Source: Stictocephala bisonia
Taxonomy: Eukaryota > Arthropoda > Insecta > Hemiptera > Membracidae
Length of the DNA: 64,000 bases
Assembly (NCBI GenBank): GCA_035578905.1
Contig: JAQJVL010000293.1
Span: 1 to 64,000 of the forward strand
Direction: 5' to 3'
The position numbers were made by a program, and so were the translations under genes. Of this stretch, positions 46,768 to 61,786 are shown one piece after another (position 1 is the stretch's first letter; every line of letters begins with the position of its first letter). The notes under the pieces were generated by a model. That model was given only the letters and a program-made list of their open reading frames with translations. It had not been told where the DNA came from and searched no databases.

Positions 46768-49700
46768 TGATACAAGGATTGTATCTGACTACTGTCGGAG
46801 TTTAAGAGAATAACTAAGGGTTTAGTCAAATACAGGAAACGTTGCTAGCAGTTTATTACTACAAGGATTGTATCTGACTACTGTCGGAGTTTAAGAGAAT
46901 AACTAAAGGGTTTAGTCAAATACAGGAAACGTTGCTAGCAGTTTATTACTACAAGGATTGTATCTGACTACTGTCGGAGTTTAAGAGAATAACTAAAGGT
47001 TTAGTCAAATACAGGAAACGTTGCTAGCAGTTTATTACTACAAGGATTGTATCTGACTACTGTCGGAGTTTAAGAGAATAACTAAAGGTTTAGTCAAATA
47101 CAGGAAACGTTGCTAGCAGTTTATTACTACAAGGATTGTATCTGACTACTGTCGGAGTTTAAGAGAATAACTAAGGTTTAGTCAAATACAGGAAACGTTG
47201 CTAGCAGTTTATTACTACAAGGATTGTATCTGACTACTGTCGGAGTTTAAGAGAATAACTAAGGGTTTAGTCAAATACAGGAAACGTTGCTAGCAGTTTA
47301 TTACTACAAGGATTGTATCTGACTACTGTCGGAGTTTAAGAGAATAACTAAAGGTTTAGTCAAATACAGGAAACGTTGCTAGCAGTTTATTACTACAAGG
47401 ATTGTATCTGACTACTGTCGGAGTTTAAGAGAATAACTAAGGGTTTAGTCAAATACAGGAAACGTTGCTAGCAGTTTATTACTACAAGGATTGTATCTGA
47501 CTACTGTCGGAGTTTAAGAGAATAACTAAGGGTTTAGTCAAATACAGGAAACGTTGCTAGCAGTTTATTACTACAAGGATTGTATCTGACTACTGTCGGA
47601 GTTTAAGAGAATAACTAAGGGTTTAGTCAAATACAGGAAACGTTGCTAGCAGTTTATTACTACAAGGATTGTATCTGACTACTGTCGGAGTTTAAGAGAA
47701 TAACTAAGGGTTTAGTCAAATACAGGAAACGTTGCTAGCAGTTTATTACTACAAGGATTGTATCTGACTACTGTCGGAGTTTAAGAGAATAACTAAGGGT
47801 TTAGTCAAATACAGGAAACGTTGCTAGCAGTTTATTACTAAGAGGATTGTATCTGACTACTGTCGGAGTTTAAGAGAATAACTAAAGGTTTAGTCAAATA
47901 CAGGAAACGTTGCTAGCAGTTTATTACTATGAGGATTGTATCTGACTACTGTCGGAGTTTAAGAGAATAACTAAGGGTTTAGTCAAATACAGGAAACGTT
48001 GCTAGCAGTTTATTACTACAAGGATTGTATCTGACTACTGTCGGAGTTTAAGAGAATAACTAAAGGTTTAGTCAAATACAGGAAACGTTGCTAGCAGTTT
48101 ATTACTACAAGGATTGTATCTGACTACTGTCGGATTTTAAGAGAATAACTAAAGGTTTAGTCAAATACAGGAAACGTTGCTAGCAGTTTATTACTACAAG
48201 GATTGTATCTGACTACTGTCGGAGTTTAAGAGAATAACTAAAGGTTTAGTCAAATACAGGAAACGTTGCTAGCAGTTTATTACTACAAGGATTGTATCTG
48301 ACTACTGTCGGAGTTTAAGTGAATAACTAAAGGTTTAGTCAAATACAGGAAACGTTGCTAGCAGTTTATTACTACAAGGATTGTATCTGACTACTGTCGG
48401 AGTTTAAGAGAATAACTAAAGGGTTTAGTCAAATACAGGAAACGTTGCTAGCAGTTTATTACTACAAGGATTGTATCTGACTACTGTCGGAGTTTAAGAG
48501 AATAACTAAGGGTTTAGTCAAATACAGGAAACGTTGCTAGCAGTTTATTACTACAAGGATTGTATCTGACTACTGTCGGAGTTTAAGAGAATAACTAAGG
48601 GTTTAGTCAAATACAGGAAACGTTGCTAGCAGTTTATTACTATGAGGATTGTATCTGACTACTGTCGGAGTTTAAGAGAATAACTAAGGGTTTAGTCAAA
48701 TACAGGAAACGTTGCTAGCAGTTTATTACTACAAGGATTGTATCTGACTACTGTCGGAGTTTAAGAGAATAACTAAAGGTTTAGTCAAATACAGGAAACG
48801 TTGCTAGCAGTTTATTACTACAAGGATTGTATCTGACTACTGTCGGAGTTTAAGAGAATAACTAAAGGTTTAGTCAAATACAGGAAACGTTGCTAGCAGT
48901 TTATTACTACAAGGATTGTATCTGACTACTGTCGGAGTTTAAGTGAATAACTAAAGGTTTAGTCAAATACAGGAAACGTTGCTAGCAGTTTATTACTACA
49001 AGGATTGTATCTGACTACTGTTGGAGTTTAAGTGAATAACTAAAGGTTTAGTCAAATACAGGAAACGTTGCTAGCAGTTTATTACTACAAGGATTGTATC
49101 TGACTACTGTCGGAGTTTAAGTGAATAACTAAAGGTTTAGTCAAATACAGGAAACGTTGCTAGCAGTTTATTACTACAAGGATTGTATCTGACTACTGTC
49201 GGATTTTAAGTGAATAACTAAAGGTTTAGTCAAATACAGGAAACGTTGCTAGCAGTTTATTACTACGAGGATTGTATCTTACTACTGTCGGATTTTAAGT
49301 GAATAACTAAAGGTTTAGTCAAATACAGGAAACGTTGCTAGCAGTTTATTACTACAAGGATTGTATCTGACTACTGTCGGATTTTAAGTGAATAACTAAA
49401 GGTTTAGTCAAATACAGGAAACGTTGCTAGCAGTTTATTACTACAAGGATTGTATCTGACTACTGTCGGATTTTAAGTGAATAACTAAAGGTTTAGTCAA
49501 ATACAGGAAACGTTGCTAGCAGTTTATTACTACAAGGATTGTATCTGACTACTGTCGGAGTTTAAGAGAATAACTAAAGGTTCAGTCAAATACAGGAAAC
49601 GTTGCTAGCAGTTTATTACTACAAGGATTGTATCTGACTACTGTTGGAGTTTAAGAGAATAACTAAGGGTTTAGTCAAATACAGGAAACGTTGCTAGCAG

Positions 49701-52700
49701 TTTATTACTACAAGGATTGTATCTGACTACTGTCGGAGTTTAAGAGAATAACTAAGGGTTTAGTCAAATACAGGAAACGTTGCTAGCAGTTTATTACTAC
49801 AAGGATTGTATCTGACTACTGTCGGAGTTTAAGAGAATAACTAAGGGTTTAGTCAAATACAGGAAACGTTGCTAGCAGTTTATTACTACAAGGATTGTAT
49901 CTGACTACTGTCGGAGTTTAAGAGAATAACTAAGGGTTTAGTCAAATACAGGAAACGTTGCTAGCAGTTTATTACTACAAAGATTGTATCTGACTACTGT
50001 CGGAGTTTAAGAGAATAACTAAGGGTTTAGTCAAATACAGGAAACGTTGCTAGCAGTTTATTACTATGAGGATTGTATCTGACTACTGTCGGAGTTTAAG
50101 AGAATAACTAAAGGTTCAGTCAAATACAGGAAACGTTGCTAGCAGTTTATTACTACAAGGATTGTATCTGACTACTGTTGGAGTTTAAGAGAATAACTAA
50201 GGGTTTAGTCAAATACAGGAAACGTTGCTAGCAGTTTATTACTACAAGGATTGTATCTGACTACTGTCGGAGTTTAAGAGAATAACTAAGGGTTTAGTCA
50301 AATACAGGAAACGTTGCTAGCAGTTTATTACTACAAGGATTGTATCTGACTACTGTCGGAGTTTAAGAGAATAACTAAGGGTTTAGTCAAATACAGGAAA
50401 CGTTGCTAGCAGTTTATTACTACAAGGGTTGTATCTGACTACTGTCGGAGTTTAAGAGAATAACTAAGGGTTTAGTCAAATACAGGAAACGTTGCTAGCA
50501 GTTTATTACTACGAGGATTGTATCTTACTACTGTCGGATTTTAAGTGAATAACTAAAGGTTTAGTCAAATACAGGAAACGTTGCTAGCAGTTTATTACTA
50601 CAAGGATTGTATCTGACTACTGTCGGATTTTAAGTGAATAACTAAAGGTTTAGTCAAATACAGGAAACGTTGCTAGCAGTTTATTACTACAAGGATTGTA
50701 TCTGACTACTGTCGGAGTTTAAGTGAATAACTAAAGGTTTAGTCAAATACAGGAAACGTTGCTAGCAGTTTATTACTACAAGGATTGTATCTGACTACTG
50801 TCGGAGTTTAAGAGAATAACTAAAGGTTCAGTCAAATACAGGAAACGTTGCTAGCAGTTTATTACTACAAGGATTGTATCTGACTACTGTTGGAGTTTAA
50901 GAGAATAACTAAGGGTTTAGTCAAATACAGGAAACGTTGCTAGCAGTTTATTACTACAAGGATTGTATCTGACTACTGTCGGAGTTTAAGAGAATAACTA
51001 AGGGTTTAGTCAAATACAGGAAACGTTGCTAGCAGTTTATTACTACAAGGATTGTATCTGACTACTGTCGGAGTTTAAGAGAATAACTAAGGGTTTAGTC
51101 AAATACAGGAAACGTTGCTAGCAGTTTATTACTACAAGGGTTGTATCTGACTACTGTCGGAGTTTAAGAGAATAACTAAGGGTTTAGTCAAATACAGGAA
51201 ACGTTGCTAGCAGTTTATTACTACAAAGATTGTATCTGACTACTGTCGGAGTTTAAGAGAATAACTAAGGGTTTAGTCAAATACAGGAAACGTTGCTAGC
51301 AGTTTATTACTATGAGGATTGTATCTGACTACTGTCGGAGTTTAAGAGAATAACTAAGGGTTTAGTCAAATACAGGAAACGTTGCTAGCAGTTTATTACT
51401 ACAAGGATTGTATCTGACTACTGTCGGAGTTTAAGAGAATAACTAAGGGTTTAGTCAAATACAGGAAACGTTGCTAGCAGTTTATTACTACAAGGATTGT
51501 ATCTGACTACTGTCGGAGTTTAAGAGAATAACTAAGGGTTTAGTCAAATACAGGAAACGTTGCTAGCAGTTTATTACTACAAGGATTGTATCTGACTACT
51601 GTCGGAGTTTAAGAGAATAACTAAGGGTTTAGTCAAATACAGGAAACGTTGCTAGCAGTTTATTACTACAAGGATTGTATCTGACTACTGTCGGAGTTTA
51701 AGAGAATAACTAAAGGTTTTGTCAAATACAGGAAACGTTGCTAGCAGTTTATTACTACAAGGATTGTATCTGACTACTGTCGGAGTTTAAGAGAATAACT
51801 AAAGGTTTAGTCAAATACAGGAAACGTTGCTAGCAGTTTATTACTACAAGGATTGTATCTGACTACTGTCGGAGTTTAAGAGAATAACTAAGGGTTTAGT
51901 CAAATACAGGAAACGTTGCTAGCAGTTTATTACTACAAGGATTGTATCTGACTACTGTCGGAGTTTAAGAGAATAACTAAAGGTTTTGTCAAATACAGGA
52001 AACGTTGCTAGCAGTTTATTACTACAAGGATTGTATCTGACTACTGTCGGAGTTTAAGAGAATAACTAAAGGTTTAGTCAAATACAGGAAACGTTGCTAG
52101 CAGTTTATTACTACAAGGATTGTATCTGACTACTGTCGGAGTTTAAGAGAATAACTAAGGGTTTAGTCAAATACAGGAAACGTTGCTAGCAGTTTATTAC
52201 TACAAGGATTGTATCTGACTACTGTCGGAGTTTAAGAGAATAACTAAAGGTTTTGTCAAATACAGGAAACGTTGCTAGCAGTTTATTACTACAAGGATTG
52301 TATCTGACTACTGTCGGAGTTTAAGAGAATAACTAAAGGTTTTGTCAAATACAGGAAACGTTGCTAGCAGTTTATTACTATGAGGATTGTATCTGACTAC
52401 TGTCGGAGTTTAAGAGAATAACTAAGGGTTTAGTCAAATACAGGAAACGTTGCTAGCAGTTTATTACTACGAGGATTGTATCTGACTACTGTCGGAGTTT
52501 AAGAGAATAACTAAAGGTTTAGTCAAATACAGGAAACGTTGCTAGCAGTTTATTACTACAAGGATTGTATCTGACTACTGTCGGAGTTTAAGAGAATAAC
52601 TAAGGGTTTAGTCAAATACAGGAAACGTTGCTAGCAGTTTATTACTACAAGGATTGTATCTGACTACTGTCGGAGTTTAAGAGAATAACTAAAGGTTTTG

Positions 52701-55700
52701 TCAAATACAGGAAACGTTGCTAGCAGTTTATTACTACAAGGATTGTATCTGACTACTGTCGGAGTTTAAGAGAATAACTAAAGGTTTTGTCAAATACAGG
52801 AAACGTTGCTAGCAGTTTATTACTATGAGGATTGTATCTGACTACTGTCGGATTTTAAGAGAATAACTAAAGGTTTAGTCAAATACAGGAAACGTTGCTA
52901 GCAGTTTATTACTACAAGGATTGTATCTGACTACTGTCGGAGTTTAAGAGAATAACTAAAGGTTTAGTCAAATACAGGAAACGTTGCTAGCAGTTTATTA
53001 CTACAAGGATTGTATCTGACTACTGTCGGAGTTTAAGAGAATAACTAAGGGTTTAGTCAAATACAGGAAACGTTGCTAGCAGTTTATTACTACAAGGATT
53101 GTATCTGACTACTGTCGGAGTTTAAGAGAATAACTAAGGGTTTAGTCAAATACAGGAAACGTTGCTAGCAGTTTATTACTACAAGGATTGTATCTGACTA
53201 CTGTCGGAGTTTAAGAGAATAACTAAGGGTTTAGTCAAATACAGGAAACGTTGCTAGCAGTTTATTACTACAAGGATTGTATCTGACTACTGTCGGAGTT
53301 TAAGAGAATAACTAAGGGTTTAGTCAAATACAGGAAACGTTGCTAGCAGTTTATTACTATGAGGATTGTATCTGACTACTGTCGGAGTTTAAGAGAATAA
53401 CTAAGGGTTTAGTCAAATACAGGAAACGTTGCTAGCAGTTTATTACTATGAGGATTGTATCTGACTACTGTCGGAGTTTAAGAGAATAACTAAAGGTTTA
53501 GTCAAATACAGGAAACGTTGCTAGCAGTTTATTACTATGAGGATTGTATCTGACTACTGTCGGAGTTTAAGAGAATAACTAAGGGTTTAGTCAAATACAG
53601 GAAACGTTGCTAGCAGTTTATTACTACAAGGATTGTATCTGACTACTGTCGGAGTTTAAGAGAATAACTAAGGGTTTAGTCAAATACAGGAAACGTTGCT
53701 AGCAGTTTATTACTACAAGGATTGTATCTGACTACTGTCGGATTTTAAGAGAATAACTAAAGGTTTAGTCAAATACAGGAAACGTTGCTAGCAGTTTATT
53801 ACTACAAGGATTGTATCTGACTACTGTCGGAGTTTAAGTGAATAACTAAAGGTTTTGTCAAATACAGGAAACGTTGCTAGCAGTTTATTACTACAAGGAT
53901 TGTATCTGACTACTGTTGGAGTTTAAGTGAATAACTAAAGGTTTAGTCAAATACAGGAAACGTTGCTAGCAGTTTATTACTACAAGGATTGTATCTGACT
54001 ACTGTCGGAGTTTAAGAGAATAACTAAGGGTTTAGTCAAATACAGGAAACGTTGCTAGCAGTTTATTACTACAAGGATTGTATCTGACTACTGTCGGAGT
54101 TTAAGAGAATAACTAAGGGTTTAGTCAAATACAGGAAACGTTGCTAGCAGTTTATTACTATGAGGATTGTATCTGACTACTGTCGGAGTTTAAGAGAATA
54201 ACTAAGGGTTTAGTCAAATACAGGAAACGTTGCTAGCAGTTTATTACTATGAGGATTGTATCTGACTACTGTCGGAGTTTAAGAGAATAACTAAGGGTTT
54301 AGTCAAATACAGGAAACGTTGCTAGCAGTTTATTACTACAAGGATTGTATCTGACTACTGTCGGATTTTAAGAGAATAACTAAAGGTTTAGTCAAATACA
54401 GGAAACGTTGCTAGCAGTTTATTACTACAAGGATTGTATCTGACTACTGTCGGAGTTTAAGTGAATAACTAAAGGTTTTGTCAAATACAGGAAACGTTGC
54501 TAGCAGTTTATTACTACAAGGATTGTATCTGACTACTGTTGGAGTTTAAGTGAATAACTAAAGGTTTAGTCAAATACAGGAAACGTTGCTAGCAGTTTAT
54601 TACTACAAGGATTGTATCTGACTACTGTTGGAGTTTAAGTGAATAACTAAAGGTTTAGTCAAATACAGGAAACGTTGCTAGCAGTTTATTACTACAAGGA
54701 TTGTATCTGACTACTGTCGGATTTTAAGTGAATAACTAAAGGTTTAGTCAAATACAGGAAACGTTGCTAGCAGTTTATTACTACGAGGATTGTATCTTAC
54801 TACTGTCGGATTTTAAGTGAATAACTAAAGGTTTAGTCAAATACAGGAAACGTTGCTAGCAGTTTATTACTACAAGGATTGTATCTGACTACTGTCGGAT
54901 TTTAAGTGAATAACTAAAGGTTTAGTCAAATACAGGAAACGTTGCTAGCAGTTTATTACTACAAGGATTGTATCTGACTACTGTCGGATTTTAAGTGAAT
55001 AACTAAAGGTTTAGTCAAATACAGGAAACGTTGCTAGCAGTTTATTACTACAAGGATTGTATCTGACTACTGTCGGAGTTTAAGAGAATAACTAAAGGTT
55101 CAGTCAAATACAGGAAACGTTGCTAGCAGTTTATTACTACAAGGATTGTATCTGACTACTGTTGGAGTTTAAGAGAATAACTAAGGGTTTAGTCAAATAC
55201 AGGAAACGTTGCTAGCAGTTTATTACTACAAGGATTGTATCTGACTACTGTCGGAGTTTAAGAGAATAACTAAGGGTTTAGTCAAATACAGGAAACGTTG
55301 CTAGCAGTTTATTACTACAAGGATTGTATCTGACTACTGTCGGAGTTTAAGAGAATAACTAAGGGTTTAGTCAAATACAGGAAACGTTGCTAGCAGTTTA
55401 TTACTACAAGGATTGTATCTGACTACTGTCGGAGTTTAAGAGAATAACTAAGGGTTTAGTCAAATACAGGAAACGTTGCTAGCAGTTTATTACTACAAAG
55501 ATTGTATCTGACTACTGTCGGAGTTTAAGAGAATAACTAAGGGTTTAGTCAAATACAGGAAACGTTGCTAGCAGTTTATTACTACAAGGATTGTATCTGA
55601 CTACTGTCGGAGTTTAAGAGAATAACTAAGGGTTTAGTCAAATACAGGAAACGTTGCTAGCAGTTTATTACTACAAGGATTGTATCTGACTACTGTCGGA

Positions 55701-58700
55701 GTTTAAGAGAATAACTAAGGGTTTAGTCAAATACAGGAAACGTTGCTAGCAGTTTATTACTATGAGGATTGTATCTGACTACTGTCGGAGTTTAAGAGAA
55801 TAACTAAGGGTTTAGTCAAATACAGGAAACGTTGCTAGCAGTTTATTACTATGAGGATTGTATCTGACTACTGTCGGAGTTTAAGAGAATAACTAAAGGT
55901 TTAGTCAAATACAGGAAACGTTGCTAGCAGTTTATTACTATGAGGATTGTATCTGACTACTGTCGGAGTTTAAGAGAATAACTAAGGGTTTAGTCAAATA
56001 CAGGAAACGTTGCTAGCAGTTTATTACTACAAGGATTGTATCTGACTACTGTCGGAGTTTAAGAGAATAACTAAGGGTTTAGTCAAATACAGGAAACGTT
56101 GCTAGCAGTTTATTACTACAAGGATTGTATCTGACTACTGTCGGATTTTAAGAGAATAACTAAAGGTTTAGTCAAATACAGGAAACGTTGCTAGCAGTTT
56201 ATTACTACAAGGATTGTATCTGACTACTGTCGGAGTTTAAGTGAATAACTAAAGGTTTTGTCAAATACAGGAAACGTTGCTAGCAGTTTATTACTACAAG
56301 GATTGTATCTGACTACTGTTGGAGTTTAAGTGAATAACTAAAGGTTTAGTCAAATACAGGAAACGTTGCTAGCAGTTTATTACTACAAGGATTGTATCTG
56401 ACTACTGTCGGAGTTTAAGAGAATAACTAAGGGTTTAGTCAAATACAGGAAACGTTGCTAGCAGTTTATTACTACAAGGATTGTATCTGACTACTGTCGG
56501 AGTTTAAGAGAATAACTAAGGGTTTAGTCAAATACAGGAAACGTTGCTAGCAGTTTATTACTATGAGGATTGTATCTGACTACTGTCGGAGTTTAAGAGA
56601 ATAACTAAGGGTTTAGTCAAATACAGGAAACGTTGCTAGCAGTTTATTACTATGAGGATTGTATCTGACTACTGTCGGAGTTTAAGAGAATAACTAAGGG
56701 TTTAGTCAAATACAGGAAACGTTGCTAGCAGTTTATTACTACAAGGATTGTATCTGACTACTGTCGGATTTTAAGAGAATAACTAAAGGTTTAGTCAAAT
56801 ACAGGAAACGTTGCTAGCAGTTTATTACTACAAGGATTGTATCTGACTACTGTCGGAGTTTAAGTGAATAACTAAAGGTTTTGTCAAATACAGGAAACGT
56901 TGCTAGCAGTTTATTACTACATGGATTGTATCTGACTACTGTTGGAGTTTAAGTGAATAACTAAAGGTTTAGTCAAATACAGGAAACGTTGCTAGCAGTT
57001 TATTACTACAAGGATTGTATCTGACTACTGTTGGAGTTTAAGTGAATAACTAAAGTTTTAGTCAAATACAGGAAACGTTGCTAGCAGTTTATTACTACAA
57101 GGATTGTATCTGACTACTGTCGGATTTTAAGTGAATAACTAAAGGTTTAGTCAAATACAGGAAACGTTGCTAGCAGTTTATTACTACGAGGATTGTATCT
57201 TACTACTGTCGGATTTTAAGTGAATAACTAAAGGTTTAGTCAAATACAGGAAACGTTGCTAGCAGTTTATTACTACAAGGATTGTATCTGACTACTGTCG
57301 GATTTTAAGTGAATAACTAAAGGTTTAGTCAAATACAGGAAACGTTGCTAGCAGTTTATTACTACAAGGATTGTATCTGACTACTGTCGGATTTTAAGTG
57401 AATAACTAAAGGTTTAGTCAAATACAGGAAACGTTGCTAGCAGTTTATTACTACAAGGATTGTATCTGACTACTGTCGGAGTTTAAGAGAATAACTAAAG
57501 GTTCAGTTAAATACAGGAAACGTTGCTAGCAGTTTATTACTACAAGGATTGTATCTGACTACTGTTGGAGTTTAAGAGAATAACTAAGGGTTTAGTCAAA
57601 TACAGGAAACGTTGCTAGCAGTTTATTACTACAAGGATTGTATCTGACTACTGTCGGAGTTTAAGAGAATAACTAAGGGTTTAGTCAAATACAGGAAACG
57701 TTGCTAGCAGTTTATTACTACAAGGATTGTATCTGACTACTGTCGGAGTTTAAGAGAATAACTAAGGGTTTAGTCAAATACAGGAAACGTTGCTAGCAGT
57801 TTATTACTACAAGGATTGTATCTGACTACTGTCGGAGTTTAAGAGAATAACTAAGGGTTTTGTCAAATACAGGAAACGTTGCTAGCAGTTTATTACTACA
57901 AAGATTGTATCTGACTACTGTCGGAGTTTAAGAGAATAACTAAGGGTTTAGTCAAATACAGGAAACGTTGCTAGCAGTTTATTACTATGAGGATTGTATC
58001 TGACTACTGTCGGAGTTTAAGAGAATAACTAAGGGTTTAGTCAAATACAGGAAACGTTGCTAGCAGTTTATTACTACAAGGATTGTATCTGACTACTGTC
58101 GGAGTTTAAGAGAATAACTAAGGGTTTAGTCAAATACAGGAAACGTTGCTAGCAGTTTATTACTACAAGGATTGTATCTGACTACTGTCGGAGTTTAAGA
58201 GAATAACTAAGGGTTTAGTCAAATACAGGAAACGTTGCTAGCAGTTTATTACTACAAGGATTGTATCTGACTACTGTCGGAGTTTAAGAGAATAACTAAG
58301 GGTTTAGTCAAATACAGGAAACGTTGCTAGCAGTTTATTACTACAAGGATTGTATCTGACTACTGTCGGAGTTTAAGAGAATAACTAAAGGTTTTGTCAA
58401 ATACAGGAAACGTTGCTAGCAGTTTATTACTACAAGGATTGTATCTGACTACTGTCGGAGTTTAAGAGAATAACTAAAGGTTTAGTCAAATACAGGAAAC
58501 GTTGCTAGCAGTTTATTACTACAAGGATTGTATCTGACTACTGTCGGAGTTTAAGAGAATAACTAAGGGTTTAGTCAAATACAGGAAACGTTGCTAGCAG
58601 TTTATTACTACAAGGATTGTATCTGACTACTGTCGGAGTTTAAGAGAATAACTAAAGGTTTTGTCAAATACAGGAAACGTTGCTAGCAGTTTATTACTAC

Positions 58701-61010
58701 AAGGATTGTATCTGACTACTGTCGGAGTTTAAGAGAATAACTAAAGGTTTAGTCAAATACAGGAAACGTTGCTAGCAGTTTATTACTACAAGGATTGTAT
58801 CTGACTACTGTCGGAGTTTAAGAGAATAACTAAGGGTTTAGTCAAATACAGGAAACGTTGCTAGCAGTTTATTACTACAAGGATTGTATCTGACTACTGT
58901 CGGATTTTAAGAGAATAACTAAAGGTTTAGTCAAATACAGGAAACGTTGCTAGCAGTTTATTACTACAAGGATTGTATCTGACTACTGTCGGAGTTTAAG
59001 AGAATAACTAAAGGTTTTGTCAAATACAGGAAACGTTGCTAGCAGTTTATTACTATGAGGATTGTATCTGACTACTGTCGGAGTTTAAGAGAATAACTAA
59101 GGGTTTAGTCAAATACAGGAAACGTTGCTAGCAGTTTATTACTACGAGGATTGTATCTGACTACTGTCGGAGTTTAAGAGAATAACTAAAGGTTTAGTCA
59201 AATACAGGAAACGTTGCTAGCAGTTTATTACTACAAGGATTGTATCTGACTACTGTCGGAGTTTAAGAGAATAACTAAGGGTTTAGTCAAATACAGGAAA
59301 CGTTGCTAGCAGTTTATTACTACAAGGATTGTATCTGACTACTGTCGGAGTTTAAGAGAATAACTAAAGGTTTTGTCAAATACAGGAAACGTTGCTAGCA
59401 GTTTATTACTACAAGGATTGTATCTGACTACTGTCGGAGTTTAAGAGAATAACTAAAGGTTTTGTCAAATACAGGAAACGTTGCTAGCAGTTTATTACTA
59501 TGAGGATTGTATCTGACTACTGTCGGATTTTAAGAGAATAACTAAAGGTTTAGTCAAATACAGGAAACGTTGCTAGCAGTTTATTACTACAAGGATTGTA
59601 TCTGACTACTGTCGGAGTTTAAGAGAATAACTAAAGGTTTAGTCAAATACAGGAAACGTTGCTAGCAGTTTATTACTACAAGGATTGTATCTGACTACTG
59701 TCGGAGTTTAAGAGAATAACTAAGGGTTTAGTCAAATACAGGAAACGTTGCTAGCAGTTTATTACTACAAGGATTGTATCTGACTACTGTCGGAGTTTAA
59801 GAGAATAAATAAAGGTTTTGTCAAATACAGGAAACGTTGCTAGCAGTTTATTACTACAAGGATTGTATCTGACTACTGTCGGAGTTTAAGAGAATAACTA
59901 AAGGTTTTGTCAAATACAGGAAACGTTGCTAGCAGTTTATTACTACAAGGATTGTATCTGACTACTGTCGGAGTTTAAGAGAATAACTAAAGGTTTAGTC
60001 AAATACAGGAAACGTTGCTAGCAGTTTATTACTACAAGGATTGTATCTGACTACTGTCGGAGTTTAAGAGAATAACTAAAGGTTTTGTCAAATACAGGAA
60101 ACGTTGCTAGCAGTTTATTACTACAAGGATTGTATCTGACTACTGTCGGAGTTTAAGAGAATAACTAAAGGTTTTGTCAAATACAGGAAACGTTGCTAGC
60201 AGTTTATTACTACAAGGATTGTATCTGACTACTGTCGGAGTTTAAGAGAATAACTAAAGGTTTAGTCAAATACAGGAAACGTTGCTAGCAGTTTATTACT
60301 ACAAGGATTGTATCTGACTACGGTCGGAGTTTAAGAGAATAACTAAAGGTTTTGTCAAATACAGGAAACGTTGCTAGCAGTTTATTACTACAAGGATTGT
60401 ATCTGACTACTGTCGGAGTTTAAGAGAATAACTAAAGGTTTTGTCAAATACAGGAAACGTTGCTAGCAGTTTATTACTACAAGGATTGTATCTGACTACT
60501 GTCGGAGTTTAAGAGAATAACTAAAGGTTTTGTCAAATACAGGAAACGTTGCTAGCAGTTTATTACTACAAGGATTGTATCTGACTACTGTCGGAGTTTA
60601 AGAGAATAACTAAAGGTTTTGTCAAATACAGGAAACGTTGCTAGCAGTTTATTACTACAAGGATTGTATCTGACTACTGTCGGAGTTTAAGAGAATAACT
60701 AAAGGTTTTGTCAAATACAGGAAACGTTGCTAGCAGTTTATTACTACAAGGATTGTATCTGACTACTGTCGGAGTTTAAGAGAATAACTAAAGGTTTTGT
60801 CAAATACAGGAAACGTTGCTAGCAGTTTATTACTACAAGGATTGTATCTGACTACTGTCGGAGTTTAAGAGAATAACTAAGGGTTTAGTCAAATACAGGA
60901 AACGTTGCTAGCAGTTTATTACTACAAAGATTGTATCTGACTACTGTCGGAGTTTAAGAGAATAACTAAAGGTTTTGTCAAATACAGGAAACGTTGCTAG
61001 CAGTTTATTA
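46768..61010. repeat. 89-bp satellite array, about 160 copies
   Basis: The unit is tactacaaggattgtatctg, then actactgtcggagtttaaga, then gaataactaagggtttagtc, then aaatacaggaaacgttgcta and gcagtttat. The period is exactly 89 bp, with three or four one-base indels near the left end. It fills 14.2 kb without interruption and the units are nearly identical. Variation is confined to a few sites: tacaagg/tatgagg/tacgagg, tctgac/tcttac, gtcgga/gttgga, gagttt/gatttt, agagaa/agtgaa, aaggg/aaagg, tttagtc/ttttgtc/ttcagtc. Variants recur at exact multiples of 89 bp, giving 7-, 14-, 27-, 48- and 75-unit spacings. The unit has stops in the frames examined and no coding role is suggested. The left edge begins in a degenerate unit and the right edge stops sharply at 61010. 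Confidence 0.98.
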
Positions 61011-61786
61011 CCTGAGCTTCTATTGTTCTAATTTAAGTATTTGTTAGTAAATACTTAGGTAAATCCACCCATTTATACTATACATAAATACTACAGTGTA
61101 TTTACGTTAACTATACTAACATTAACATAACCGTAGAATAACGATGGACGTATATTTTTTTTAAGTAATTTTTTTTATTTATCTAATGAAATGTTGTTGT
61201 CCTTCCTCTATTATTCGATTATTTATTTATCTAGTATTATCCTTTAATCTATATATACTTTTGGTTGATAATATTATCAATTTAATAGGGTGTCACTTGT
61301 CTTGGGCTATGAATATCTTAGTAGAATTTTTATTCGAAAATGTTTACACGTCTTATAAATTGTTCAACAAAGCTACACCCAAAAAATTATTGTAACTGGT
61401 TTAGATAATAATTTAAAATAGAAGCAACCCAAGAAACATTGACCTATTTTTTGTATAATTATTTGCATATTGGCTTTTACGGGTTAATGCAACATTCTGG
61501 TCTAAGAAAGTAATTTTTTCAATGTTTCTGCTTATTTTAACCTTGATTAACACATATAATTTACTGAAAACTTATCACTTTTATACTTGTTTAAATGAAG
61601 CCAGTTCGATAACGTTAGTATTCTTTCGTATATAAAACTCAGAATTTCTGATAATTAATAAACAATTAACAGTTAGTATTAGCAAGAAATTATTTTAAAA
61701 CTTATTACGGTTGCAAATTAATACTAATATAAAAAGTGTGTTGTAAATATATGACAATCCAGAAAAAAATCAACGACATTATAAAT
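61011..61786. other. AT-rich stretch right of the 89-bp satellite
   Basis: No gene, RNA or repeat feature supported. The frame at 61186-61395 is AT-rich and hydrophobic by base composition only. Confidence 0.45.

Noticed and set aside
46768..61010. CRISPR-like regular repeat array
   Set aside because: The whole 89-bp unit is repeated with no unique spacers and there are no cas genes. The context is eukaryotic, so it is a satellite.
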